A stretch of DNA of 64,000 nt. Source: Pseudomonas sp. GGS8. GTDB taxonomy: Bacteria; Pseudomonadota; Gammaproteobacteria; Pseudomonadales; Pseudomonadaceae. A program made the translations under genes and the position numbers. The stretch is from assembly GCF_024168645.1 (NCBI RefSeq), contig NZ_JALJWF010000001.1, positions 6,265,501-6,329,500 of the forward strand, written 5' to 3'. Shown one piece after another: positions 18,550-27,102 of this stretch. The number at the start of each line of letters is the position of its first letter. Positions within the stretch are counted from its first letter, which is position 1. Below the pieces are notes generated by a model that worked only from the letters and a program-made list of their open reading frames with translations, was not told the origin of the DNA and did no database searches.

Positions 18550-19872
18550 ATGTCGCGCACTACCGCTCCACTCTCCGACGCCGCTTGCCGTTCGGCCAAG
18601 CCCACAGACCGCGCCTACAAGCTTTTCGACGGCGACGGCCTTTACCTTCTAGTCCAACCCAATGGCCGCAAAGGCTGGCGTCTCAGATACGTCAAACCTG
18701 ATGGCCGGGAAGGACTGACCTCATTCGGCAACTACCCCATCGTTGGCCTCGCGAATGCGCGCCGCAAGCGCTTGGAGGTCAAGCGAATGCTGGCGGATGG
18801 CATTGACCCTATAGGAGCCAAGAACCAAGCCAAGACGGACGCTCTGATCAAAGGCCGCACCTTTGAAAGCGTTGCCCTCGGCTGGCACACGGAAATGTCA
18901 GCTAAGTGGGCACCGGACTATTCCAAGACAGTGATGAGCCGCCTCAAAACTCACCTCTTCCCGCTGATCGGCACCCGCGCCATTGTCGACCTTGATACCC
19001 ACGACCTTATGCGGCCCCTGGACGCGATTAAGAAGCGCGGAACGATAGACATTGCTTTAAGGGTACAAAACTACCTACAGAGCATCATGCGCGAGGCAAA
19101 GCGCCTCCGGCTTATCACCGTAAACCCTGCTTACGACCTCGTAGGCTCGATCAAAGCCTCGCGGGTCGTCCACCGCCCTGCTTTATCCTTATCCCGCTTG
19201 CCTGAATTGCAGGAACGGATCAACACCTATAAAGGCCGCGCACTTACCCAGCTGACGGTCTTGCTGTCGCTGCACGTGTTTGTACGCTCCAGCGAGCTGC
19301 GCTTCGCCCGCTGGAACGAGTTCGACCTCAAACGTGGCGTCTGGGAAATTCCCGACACGCGACCAGCGTTGGAAGGCGTACCCTTTTCCACAAGAGGTAC
19401 GAAGATGGCAGGCGATATCCATCTTGTACCCTTATCGCCGCAAGCGATCGCCCTGCTCGAGCAGATCCACGCAATCACTGGCAAATTTAACTTGGTGTTC
19501 GCAGGCGATACCAAGTCTTGGAAACCAATGTCCGAAAACACTGTGAACAGCTCGCTTCGGAAGATGGGGTACGACACCAAATCCGAGATCTGTGGGCATG
19601 GGTTTCGTTCGATGGCCTGTAGCGCACTGATCGAGTCCGGTTTGTGGACGGACACAGCCATCGAGCGGCAGATGAGCCACAAGGAACGCAACAACGTCCG
19701 CGCCGCTTACATCCACAAGGCCGAGTTCATCGAGGAGCGCAGGCTGATCATGAACTGGTGGAGTCGCTACCTTGAGGCTAATCAGCATAAGCATGTCAGC
19801 CCACGCGAATTCGCCAATCAGACGGGGGCGAATGTCACTCGCCTAAAAGCAAAACGTGGCGCAACCGAGTAA
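18550..19872 (+). CDS. P4-type tyrosine recombinase (island integrase)
   Basis: 440 residues. The N-terminal DUF4102-type arm-binding domain reads LSDAACRSAKPTDRAYKLFD ... GLYLLVQPNGRKGWRLRY. A central SAM-like core-binding region follows (about 105-200). The catalytic domain has the first Arg in VRSSELRFARW, His-x-x-Arg in HGFRSMACS, and His/Tyr in MSHKERNNVRAAYI, so the R-H-R-H-Y set appears complete. It catalyses integration and excision at the tRNA-Asn 3' end next to which it lies. The start follows AAAAGGGAGTACCCTT, a usable ribosome site. The complete catalytic set suggests a working enzyme. Confidence 0.95.
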   Translation: MSRTTAPLSDAACRSAKPTDRAYKLFDGDGLYLLVQPNGRKGWRLRYVKPDGREGLTSFGNYPIVGLANARRKRLEVKRMLADGIDPIGAKNQAKTDALIKGRTFESVALGWHTEMSAKWAPDYSKTVMSRLKTHLFPLIGTRAIVDLDTHDLMRPLDAIKKRGTIDIALRVQNYLQSIMREAKRLRLITVNPAYDLVGSIKASRVVHRPALSLSRLPELQERINTYKGRALTQLTVLLSLHVFVRSSELRFARWNEFDLKRGVWEIPDTRPALEGVPFSTRGTKMAGDIHLVPLSPQAIALLEQIHAITGKFNLVFAGDTKSWKPMSENTVNSSLRKMGYDTKSEICGHGFRSMACSALIESGLWTDTAIERQMSHKERNNVRAAYIHKAEFIEERRLIMNWWSRYLEANQHKHVSPREFANQTGANVTRLKAKRGATE

Positions 19873-19913
19873 GCGCTCGGTCTTCATATCTCAGTGATCT
19901 GCTTGTCCACGCG

Positions 19914-19958
19914 GGTCCATCCAAACAGGGCTGCAAAGCCGCCCTGCTTGGATGGACC
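19914..19958. repeat. Long inverted repeat past the integrase gene
   Basis: GGTCCATCCAAACAGGGC and GCCCTGCTTGGATGGACC pair over 18 positions with one mismatch; the loop is TGCAAAGCC. It could act as a terminator or as recombinase-binding DNA. Confidence 0.7.
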
Positions 19959-20319
19959 TCACTTAAAAAATCTAAAGCCCACGCAACTGTCTGTGGAAAA
20001 CCAATGATTTCCACCGGTGGATAATTTCATCCACAGCCGAAGAACTCCCGAAAATTCGAGCCTTGACCCGAATTCTCCACAAGCGTAGAAAAGATCGGGC
20101 AAAGCGCTGTCGTTGACAGCAACCCAGGTAGCCAGAACCTTTGAGGCTACGCCATACCGTGGTGGCTCTCCCAAAGTGCGATTAGCGTCCGGCGGCTCGC
20201 ACGGTCACTGCAATGTGATGGATGCCTACTTTTACCAGTGTGCCCACTGCGGCAACTCATCCCGTTTCATAGCCGCCCTGCAGCAACCTATCCGCTTGGC
20301 CATTTCCTTGCGCCAACCT

Positions 20320-20354
20320 GCGCCCGTCTCTTTCTTCCGGAAAGAGACGGGCGC
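20320..20354. repeat. Perfect 15-bp hairpin with 5-base loop
   Basis: GCGCCCGTCTCTTTC-TTCCG-GAAAGAGACGGGCGC. The symmetry is exact over 15 bp, with no T-tract behind it. Its role is unknown; it lies in the gap between the two recombinase genes. Confidence 0.8.
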
Positions 20355-20783
20355 TCCTACCGCTGCTGCAGCCCAACTCGTACAAGGCTTTGCCGCATTC
20401 CCCCTCGTGACAATCGGCGTGACAAACACCGAAGTCACCGGCAACAGCGATGCAGATGATGGTGCCGCAGCCCAAGGAATGGACTGCACCTGACTGACAG
20501 TCAGGCATGCCCCGGTCATCGCATCCCTGCCTTCACCTGACTCAAGATCTCGCGGCACCGGTTTCGTCAGCCAGTGCAGCCTCCACCCGCCCACCTCTTC
20601 GGAGGTGCTCAGGAGGCTAGATCATGAGATGCCCAAGCTCCCGGTCGTAAAGAGCCGTCAGTCCCGCGTTAGGGGACAACCCTCACAGGTCGCAGGGGCC
20701 TTGATCCCTGATAACACTCAACATTCTTGGCGGGATGACGTGGGGAATGTTTTAAAAGCTTTGGCTTCAAGAGGAGTTCGATC

Positions 20784-21764
20784 ATGGCACTGGTGGACAG
20801 GCGAGATGGACGCAATTTTGGCTATGGCCGGCAACTGAGTTATGCCGGGCCGCAGGCGCTGAAAGATCTGTTTGGCGACGGGCACTACGGCACGGTCAAG
20901 GCGCACAGTGATCGCTGGCAGGCATTTGTACGCTGGTGTCGGTCTGAGGATGGGCCTGGCGTCAACGATGCGCGACAGATTGATCGGCAGACCTTGTTGG
21001 ACTACTCCGAGCATCTGCGCCAGCAAGTTGAACAAGGTGCTATCGGCATCGCCACTGCGCAAAACCGGTTATCCAGTGTGAATCGGACCATGGCCGCGCT
21101 TCGCGGTGATCTGTATGTGAAAGTGCCGAGTCCGAGTACGGCGCTGGGAATGCGGCGCACCAGTGTTCGTTGCTCGGTTCCGCAAGGCCAAGACCGCGAA
21201 TACGTTAAGAAGATCGTAGAGGTGCTTTGCGCACACCAGCAGCCGCGTGCCGCCGCCATCGCGCAGTTGGCGCGAGCAACCGGAATGCGCATGCGTGAGG
21301 CCATTTTGGCCAACCTACCCCGACTGCAAGGTGAGGCTAGGCAACTCGAGAGGATCAACATCCAGGACGGCACCAAAGGTGGCCGCTCGGGAGCTTCGGC
21401 TCCTCGGTGGATAACGATGGATGAGCACATCCGCGACGCACTGGCATTCACCCTTCAAGTATCGCCTGACGGTAGCCGCAACCTGTTGGCACCGCACGAA
21501 AGCTACCTCGATTTGCAACGGAGAACCGTCCGCCCTGCCCGGGACATTCTTCATAAGCACGGGCTCAAAGGCTTTCACGAATTGCGGGCGGCCTATGCAT
21601 GCGAACGCTATGAGCAAATCACCCATCATCCGGCACCAATCAACGGTGGTCGTTGCTATCAACTCGACCGACATCTCGATCAGCAGGCTCGAGCACAAAT
21701 CAGCTTTGAGTTGGGGCACGGTCGTATTGATGTGGTGTCGGCTTACATCGGGGGCCGAGCATGA
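20784..21764 (+). CDS. Integrase-domain protein (second tyrosine recombinase-like gene)
   Basis: 326 residues. The N-terminal half (about 20-115, TVKAHSDRWQAFVRWCRSED and following) looks like a core-binding SAM-like domain. The C-terminal half has Arg in RATGMRMREAIL, HELRAAYACERYE (His-x-x-Arg type) and ELGHGRIDVVSAYIGG with the His and a Tyr near the end. This layout fits the Integrase_1-type proteins found in integrative elements rather than P4 integrases. The last gene residues overlap the next gene's start (ATGA), so the two are co-translated. It is probably mobile-element baggage or an auxiliary recombinase. Confidence 0.75.
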   Translation: MALVDRRDGRNFGYGRQLSYAGPQALKDLFGDGHYGTVKAHSDRWQAFVRWCRSEDGPGVNDARQIDRQTLLDYSEHLRQQVEQGAIGIATAQNRLSSVNRTMAALRGDLYVKVPSPSTALGMRRTSVRCSVPQGQDREYVKKIVEVLCAHQQPRAAAIAQLARATGMRMREAILANLPRLQGEARQLERINIQDGTKGGRSGASAPRWITMDEHIRDALAFTLQVSPDGSRNLLAPHESYLDLQRRTVRPARDILHKHGLKGFHELRAAYACERYEQITHHPAPINGGRCYQLDRHLDQQARAQISFELGHGRIDVVSAYIGGRA

Positions 21765-22102
21765 GTAACGCATTCGATATGGAGCTGTTTCTGGCGGGCG
21801 TCCTGACTGGATCTCATACCACACGCCAACGCCACCTGCGTCAGGCGAAGGCCATTCAAGCGGCGATATATTATCGCTGGCAACGCGACAATCCATGGAC
21901 TTGGCAGCAAAAGCATCTCGCATGGTTCCTAAATCACCATGTGAACCAGCACGCTGAATCGACGCGCTATTACTATCTGCTGACCGTGCACACGCTTGCT
22001 CATCGCCTAGGAAAGTCCTGGAAGTTCAACCGCCAGGCGAAGGTCAACAACCGGCCGATTCTGTTGAAGACGTCGGCTTTCAACGTTGCGTTACCGATGT
22101 AG
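21761..22102 (+). CDS. Small protein coupled to the integrase-domain gene
   Basis: 113 residues, basic and rich in Trp, Tyr, His and Gln (RHLRQAKAIQAAIYYRWQRD, HLAWFLNHHVNQHAESTRYY). It starts inside the stop of the preceding recombinase-like gene (ATGA overlap). The helical content and the STRYYYLLTVHTLAHRLGK pattern resemble a recombinase core-binding domain, so it may be a DNA-binding partner. I do not recognise a named family. It ends about 100 bases before an IS66 insertion. Confidence 0.6.
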   Translation: MSNAFDMELFLAGVLTGSHTTRQRHLRQAKAIQAAIYYRWQRDNPWTWQQKHLAWFLNHHVNQHAESTRYYYLLTVHTLAHRLGKSWKFNRQAKVNNRPILLKTSAFNVALPM

Positions 22103-22198
22103 TGAAAAACGACCTTCTAAAATCGCGTATACGCAACGATCTCTCTTTGGGTAAGGGGTCAAGTACCCCCTGGAAATGCCTCGAAACTACCGGAGGCG

Positions 22199-22206
22199 AT
22201 TTTTTC
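22199..22206. repeat. IS66 target-site duplication, left copy
   Basis: ATTTTTTC immediately outside the left inverted repeat; it is identical to 24248-24255. IS66 elements make 8-bp duplications. Confidence 0.88.
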
Positions 22207-22291
22207 GTAAGCGCTCCATGAACCCCACATTCAAAGCCGCCACCTGATCCCCGATGCTGTGCTCTCGATTCCTTTCCGGAGCCAGCACCTC

Positions 22292-22651
22292 ATGATGCGT
22301 CCCGACGCAAAAGTCGAAAAAGTCTATCTCTACCCCAAACCCGTCGACTTCCGAAAATCCATCGATGGCCTCGCCGCTCTGGTCGAACTGGACATTAAGG
22401 TCGCGGTGTTTGACCCGGTACTTTTCGTGTTCCTCAACAAGCCTCGAAACCGAGTGAAAATTTTGTATTGGGAGCGCAACGGTTTTTGCCTTTGGCTAAA
22501 GCGGCTGGAGTCCGAGCGCTTCAAAACATCGCCGGATTGTTCGGATGAAGCCATCGTGCTGACGGTTCAAGAACTCAACTGGTTATTGGACGGTTTTGAT
22601 TTGTGGCGCAACCGCCCGCATCAAGTTTTGACGCCTCGATTTGTCGCCTGA
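22292..22651 (+). CDS. tnpB: IS66 accessory protein TnpB
   Basis: About 119 residues with the IS66 Orf2 pattern: VEKVYLYPKPVDFRKSIDGL, LFVFLNKPRNRVKILYWERN and GFCLWLKRLESERF. It is needed with TnpC for IS66 transposition by an undefined role. The frame is open to 22259, but the ATG at 22292 (MMRPDAKV) gives the usual N-terminus. It ends 18 bases before tnpC. Confidence 0.9.
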   Translation: MMRPDAKVEKVYLYPKPVDFRKSIDGLAALVELDIKVAVFDPVLFVFLNKPRNRVKILYWERNGFCLWLKRLESERFKTSPDCSDEAIVLTVQELNWLLDGFDLWRNRPHQVLTPRFVA

Positions 22652-22669
22652 TTCGGTATAATCCAGGGC

Positions 22670-24202
22670 ATGATTTCCATGCCCAAAGACCTTCCTGACG
22701 ACCCTGCTTTGCTCAAGCAACTGCTTGAGCAAATGCTGAGTGAGCGCGAGTCGGATAAGGGCAAGATCGTTCATCTTGAAGAAGAAAACGCGTTGTCGCG
22801 TCAGCGCCTTTTCGGGCGTAAGTCAGAGCAGACAGCCGATCCCGCGACTCCGCAAATGGCCTTGTTCAACGAAGTTGAAAGCGTGGCCGAGTCTGTCGAC
22901 GAAACGGTGGAAGAACAGGTTGTCGCTCCGACCAAACATCGCGGTAAACGCAAGCCTCTGCCCGCCGATCTTCCGCGCATCGAAGTCATCCACGAACTGC
23001 CCGAGCACGAACTGACCTGCGCCTGCGGTTGCCGCAAGCACACCATTGGTGAGGAAATCAGCGAGCAGCTGGAGATCGTGCCGATGCAGATCCGTGAGAT
23101 CAAACATGTCCGCAAGATCTACGGTTGCCGCGATTGCGAAACCGCACCGGTTACCGCGGACAAGCCCGCTCAACTGATTGAAAAAAGCATGGCCAGCCCA
23201 AGTGTCCTGGCGATGCTGCTGACGACCAAATACGTCGACGGCTTACCGCTTCACCGCTTCGAAAAAGTGCTGGGCCGCCACGGTATCGATATCCCACGCC
23301 AGACCTTGGCGCGCTGGGTTATCCAGTGCGGCGAACACCTGCAACCCTTGCTCAACTTGATGCGGGATCGACTGCTGGAAAGTCGCGTCATCCACTGCGA
23401 CGAAACGCGTGTGCAGGTGATGAAAGAGCCTGATCGAGAGCCGACCAGTCAATCCTGGATGTGGGTGCAAACCGGCGGACCGCCTAATCAGCCTGTGATC
23501 CTTTTTGACTACTCAACCAGCCGGGCGCAGGAGGTTCCGTCGCGCCTGCTCAAAGGTTATCGCGGCTACCTGATGACCGACGATTATGCTGGTTACAACG
23601 CCTTGGGCGCGCAGTCCGGTGTCGAACGTTTAGGCTGTTGGGCCCATACACGACGCAAGTTTGTCGAGGCGCAAAAGGTGCAGCCTAAAGGTAAAACCGG
23701 GCGTGCCGATATCGCCCTGAATCTGATCAACCAGCTGTACGGTATCGAGCGAGATTTAAAAGAAGTCGGCGATGAACATCGCCACGAAAGCCGACAGCAA
23801 AACAGCCTGCCGGTGTTGGCCCAATTGCAAACATGGTTGGAGAAAACCCAGCCACAAGTGACGGCGCAAAATGCACTGGGCAAAGCCATCAGCTACTTGG
23901 CCAGCAACTGAATCAAGTTGGTGCGCTACACCGAAGCCGGTTATTTGCCGATCGACAACAATGCGGCCGAGCGTGCGATCCGGCCCTTCGTGATCGGGCG
24001 CAAGAACTGGCTGTTCAGCGACACGCCCAAAGGCGCGACGGCCAGCGCTCAACTTTACAGTTTGGTCGAGACGGCTAAAGCCAACGGCCAAGAGCCCTAT
24101 GCGTGGCTGCGCCACGCACTTGAGCGCCTGCCACAGGCAACCTCGGTTGAAGATTACGAAGCCTTGCTGCCGTCGAACTGCTCGCCCGCATCGCTTAGCT
24201 AA
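22670..24202 (+). pseudogene. tnpC: IS66 transposase TnpC interrupted by a nonsense codon
   Basis: DDE transposase. Seen: the leucine-rich N-terminus with [13 protein letters not shown], the zinc-finger pattern CACGCRKH ... CRDCE, the catalytic-region HCDETRVQV and DDYAGYN, and, after the break, [20 protein letters not shown] containing the catalytic Glu. The frame stops at TGA (23909-23911), yet the following codons [14 protein letters not shown] continue the same protein in the same frame. Family members have Trp or a similar residue here, so a TGG-to-TGA change is the simplest explanation. The 413-residue product lacks the last DDE residue. Confidence 0.92.
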
Positions 24203-24247
24203 GCGCGCCGCCTATTTTTGAACAGGTGGGGTTTATGGAGCGCTTAC

Positions 24248-24255
24248 ATTTTTTC
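24248..24255. repeat. IS66 target-site duplication, right copy
   Basis: ATTTTTTC, an exact copy of 22199-22206. Confidence 0.88.
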
Positions 24256-24787
24256 AACAGAATCGGCCAATAGCAGTCTCTCACCATCTATATTGGGTCA
24301 ATTGCAGCCGCTCAGGGACGATTGGAATTTGACTAAGAATCCATCAGTCAGGGGGTAGACTTATCGGTACAACTACTAGATTGGTTTGACGGACACTACG
24401 TCAAAATACCTAAATCTCTTCTTTTTCGCCTCATTTGTTGCATCTTGTTCAGCAACAAAGAGAGTCAACAGCTTGTTCGCGATCATCGTTTTTTTTCTGG
24501 CAGCATTGCAAGCTCTTTGCCAGAGTATCTATTTTCTTAAATGTCACTTGAGTAGAAAAATTCAGTGAAGATTTCGCTCGCGGTCCTGTTACCTGATAGG
24601 AAGTGGTAGCGCGAAATTCTCGAATGGAACATCTCGTCAGGCAAGGAAAATGGGAGCAAAGAGACTTTAGCGGGCATTAGCATCGATCGTTAACAGCAGG
24701 AAAAATGGTAATCCAATACCATCCCGAGTTGAAAAAAAGCAAAACGCTGCAAAAAAACGCACTACCGACAGATGACTGAATCTGTGG

Positions 24788-24804
24788 TGCACCGCATTGG
24801 TGCA
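24788..24804. promoter_or_regulatory. NtrC-type enhancer site
   Basis: TGCACCGCATTGGTGCA is an exact fit to the enterobacterial NtrC consensus TGCACC-N4-TGGTGCA. It lies about 860 bases upstream of the hydroxylase gene. Enhancers of this kind act at a distance on sigma-54 promoters; binding here is inferred. Confidence 0.5.
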
Positions 24805-24961
24805 AGACAAATCCAGATCAAAGAGACTCGAACGCCTTGTATAGACAGGTATTGCTCAGTACATAACTCTATAGACCTAGCTTGGAAAGTGTAGTTAACG
24901 AAAATGAGAAACGTCCAATTACCGACACAAAAATGACCTGTAACTCACTGTTTTATATATG

Positions 24962-24984
24962 TTTTAAGTGATAAGCACTTAAAA
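24962..24984. repeat. Inverted repeat TTTTAAGTG-ATAAG-CACTTAAAA
   Basis: Perfect 9-bp arms around a 5-base centre in the cluster leader. It could be an operator or a weak terminator. Confidence 0.55.
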
Positions 24985-25105
24985 AAGTGAATTTGGATTT
25001 GACCGAATGAATGCGGTCAATTACGATTGGCCCACAAGTAACCCCTGCCCCTTCGCGACATGTGCAGAGTTGAGATATCAGACTATGGATGGTAAGTTTT
25101 TTTGA

Positions 25106-25119
25106 GGTCTAATTAGACC
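25106..25119. promoter_or_regulatory. Perfect 14-base palindrome GGTCTAATTAGACC
   Basis: Uninterrupted dyad symmetry in the AT-rich leader, about 545 bases before the first biosynthetic gene. It has the size and symmetry of a dimeric-regulator operator. The regulator is not known. Confidence 0.45.
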
Positions 25120-25208
25120 GTGTTTATGGAATACGCACTAAAAAATGCGTAAATGATTTTTCAATTTATCACGGCACTTCCAGTGGATTTATCCCTCCCT
25201 TGAAGATT

Positions 25209-25223
25209 TGGTCACAGCTTGCT
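25209..25223 (+). promoter_or_regulatory. Near match to a sigma-54 (-24/-12) promoter
   Basis: TGGTCACAGCTTGCT resembles TGGCAC-N5-TTGCA/T, but GG and GC are separated by 9 rather than the normal 10 bases. It is 405 bases from the NtrC-type site and about 440 bases before the hydroxylase gene. The spacing defect makes it doubtful. Confidence 0.25.
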
Positions 25224-25664
25224 ACCTGCCGGCTGACCATAAATTCGTGTAAATCATTCGATTGAACGATCAACCCAGATCAGGCTATCGATCTAGCACA
25301 TAGTATCGCCTATAAAATACTTAGTGATTTTTCATACCCTTTTCTTTACATGGCTACTAAAGCGTCTAGGCCGAAATGCTTGCGCTTCGCTCCATAAAAA
25401 CGGGTCCGTTGAGTCAAGTATATGGCTCGCACAAAATGCAGTTTTGGTTGTGGATAAAATGCATGCTGAGGTAGGCATGTAGTCCTTGCGGCGCAACAAA
25501 AAATAAAATCAGACTTACTATATCTAACGCATAAGTCATCTAGTGGCACTCGGCATCGCTGGGCGTCACGGTACGAGTGCGCGCGGCGGTTGAGAAATCC
25601 ATCTGTAACTCAGCAACACTTTGCAAGTGTTACAGGGAAGTTTTGAGTAAGGACATCAACTCTA

Positions 25665-27074
25665 ATGAATGCTTCAGATATCAGCGCAAGGTGCTCAGTC
25701 ATGGACGTCGTAAACATGGAAATGGAACATTATCATCTCGTCGGAATCGGCGCTGGCCCCGCAAATTTGAGCCTGGCAGCGTTACTCCACAACAACGAGA
25801 AAGCTCCAAATTTGTTTATTGATCAAAAGCAGCAGTTCTCTTGGCACGACGAACAGATGCTGGATGGAGCTACATTGCAGGTTTCAATATTTAAAGACCT
25901 GGCCAGCCTTTCTGATCCAACGAACCGCTTTACTTTTCTTTCCTATCTTCATGACCAAGGGCGAATTTATCACTTTCTCAATGCCCAATTCGCTCAGGTA
26001 CCCCGTCGAGAATTTAGAAACTACTTAGCTTGGGCTGCCGAGAAAAATGAAAACGTAATATTCGGCGAAAAAGTTCTGCATATTAATTTCAATGACGTTT
26101 TTATCATTAAGACTAATAAACGCACCATCACCGCCAACAATATAGCTATTGGCGTGGGTACCCAACCTTGGGTGCCAGAGTTTGCTAAGCCGCACCTTGG
26201 AAAAGAGAATTTTCACATTTGTGAATATCTGCAGAAGTCCTCCAATCTTGCAGGTAAACGAGTTGCTGTCGTTGGCGGTGGACAATCTGGCGCGGAGGTG
26301 TTCCTGGACCTTCTGTCCAGACCATTTCACGAGCGCCCGTCCCAGATCTGCTGGATTTCGCGCCGTAGAAACTTTTCCCCGATCGATGATTCAACCTTCA
26401 CCAATGACACCTTCATTCCAGATTACTCTAACTACTTTAATCAACTCCCCCCCAGTGTCCGGAATAAAACAATTAAGGAAAACATCCTGACCTCCGATGG
26501 GATATCCGAACACACGCTACGAGCGATATATCAGAAAATTTACTATTCTCGCTTCGTCGATAATGATGGACGTGCTATAGGCTTATACCCAAACCGCAAC
26601 GTCCTAGATATTACACCTTCGAAAGATATAGCCGGCGAGTGGAAGTTGACGTTGATCCATAACGACTTTCCAGAACAACTCGAAACTCTGGAGATCGATG
26701 CCGTAGTTTGGGCCACCGGCTTTAGCCCCGCAAGTAAGGACTTTCTTGCGCCACTGAAAGAACGCCTGCGCAGCGAAGGCGGTGAGTACGTAGTGGATGA
26801 TGATTTCGCAGTACAGTGGGATGGACCGGCGAATAGAAACATATTTATGCAAAATGGTGTGCGCGGCCAGCGTGGGCTTCCTGATGTCAATTTAAGTCTG
26901 AATGCCTGGCGGGCGCAGCGCATTGTTGGACGACTCCTCGATAAAGCCCAACCCAAAGAGCAACTGTCCTCGTTCATAACATGGAAAGGACTAAAACCTG
27001 ATGAGGTAACAGAAAGTACCGTCTCATCATTAATCGGGTTCGATACTTTAAAAGTAATGTCTAACGGACGCTAA
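25665..27074 (+). CDS. L-lysine N6- (or L-ornithine N5-) monooxygenase
   Basis: 469 residues of the IucD/PvdA/SidA flavin monooxygenase family. FAD site: GIGAGPANLSLAAL (27-40). Substrate/FAD segment: MLDGATLQVSIFKDLASLSDPTNRFTF (65-91, family pattern). NADPH site: VVGGGQSGAEV (about 201-211). Late ATGF motif: WATGFSP (about 350). The family hydroxylates the side-chain amine of lysine or ornithine using NADPH and O2. No siderophore genes are nearby; the neighbours are a DAO-type flavoenzyme and a cupin-MetRS fusion, so N6-hydroxylysine for N-N bond formation is the likely product. The start is uncertain: ATG 25665 has AAGGA 11 bases upstream, but ATGs at 25701 and 25716 also precede the FAD motif. 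Confidence 0.9.
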   Translation: MNASDISARCSVMDVVNMEMEHYHLVGIGAGPANLSLAALLHNNEKAPNLFIDQKQQFSWHDEQMLDGATLQVSIFKDLASLSDPTNRFTFLSYLHDQGRIYHFLNAQFAQVPRREFRNYLAWAAEKNENVIFGEKVLHINFNDVFIIKTNKRTITANNIAIGVGTQPWVPEFAKPHLGKENFHICEYLQKSSNLAGKRVAVVGGGQSGAEVFLDLLSRPFHERPSQICWISRRRNFSPIDDSTFTNDTFIPDYSNYFNQLPPSVRNKTIKENILTSDGISEHTLRAIYQKIYYSRFVDNDGRAIGLYPNRNVLDITPSKDIAGEWKLTLIHNDFPEQLETLEIDAVVWATGFSPASKDFLAPLKERLRSEGGEYVVDDDFAVQWDGPANRNIFMQNGVRGQRGLPDVNLSLNAWRAQRIVGRLLDKAQPKEQLSSFITWKGLKPDEVTESTVSSLIGFDTLKVMSNGR

Positions 27075-27102
27075 GCAACCTAAGTTAATAGTGGGACTCA
27101 TT

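Larger units (their letters stand above)
19873..20783. other. Region between the two recombinase genes, no convincing gene; two strong hairpins
   Basis: About 900 bases. Several short overlapping frames exist on both strands (for example 20113-20493), none with a good ribosome site or family match. Notable are an 18-bp stem with one mismatch at 19914-19958, just past the integrase stop, and a perfect 15-bp stem with a TTCCG loop at 20320-20354. Neither has a proper T-tract on the plus strand. Confidence 0.5.
22207..24247 (+). mobile_element. IS66-family insertion sequence (tnpB, tnpC)
   Basis: 2041 bases bounded by 22-base inverted repeats with one mismatch, starting GTAAGCGCTCC, and flanked by a perfect 8-base target duplication. 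It carries tnpB and tnpC but no tnpA. tnpC has an in-frame stop, so this copy is probably not autonomous. Confidence 0.93.
24256..25664. other. Long AT-rich non-coding leader of the biosynthetic cluster
   Basis: About 1.4 kb with no convincing gene; short frames at 24386-24568 (+) and 25346-25549 (-) lack ribosome sites and family features. It holds several regulatory-looking signals: an NtrC-type palindrome (24788-24804), an inverted repeat (24962-24984), a 14-base palindrome (25106-25119) and a near sigma-54 promoter (25209-25223). Confidence 0.55.

Noticed and set aside
20113..20493. 126-residue frame between the recombinases
   Set aside because: Overlaps the perfect hairpin and competing frames, no good ribosome site, no family pattern.
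24386..24568. 60-residue hydrophobic frame in the cluster leader
   Set aside because: AT-rich stretch giving Phe/Leu/Ile codons by composition; no ribosome site.
25346..25549. 67-residue frame on the minus strand in the cluster leader
   Set aside because: No ribosome site or recognisable family; could be a transposase scar but I cannot support it.
25665..27074. Siderophore hydroxylase (PvdA-like)
   Set aside because: No siderophore NRPS, receptor or Fur box in the cluster; the neighbours match hydrazine pathways.
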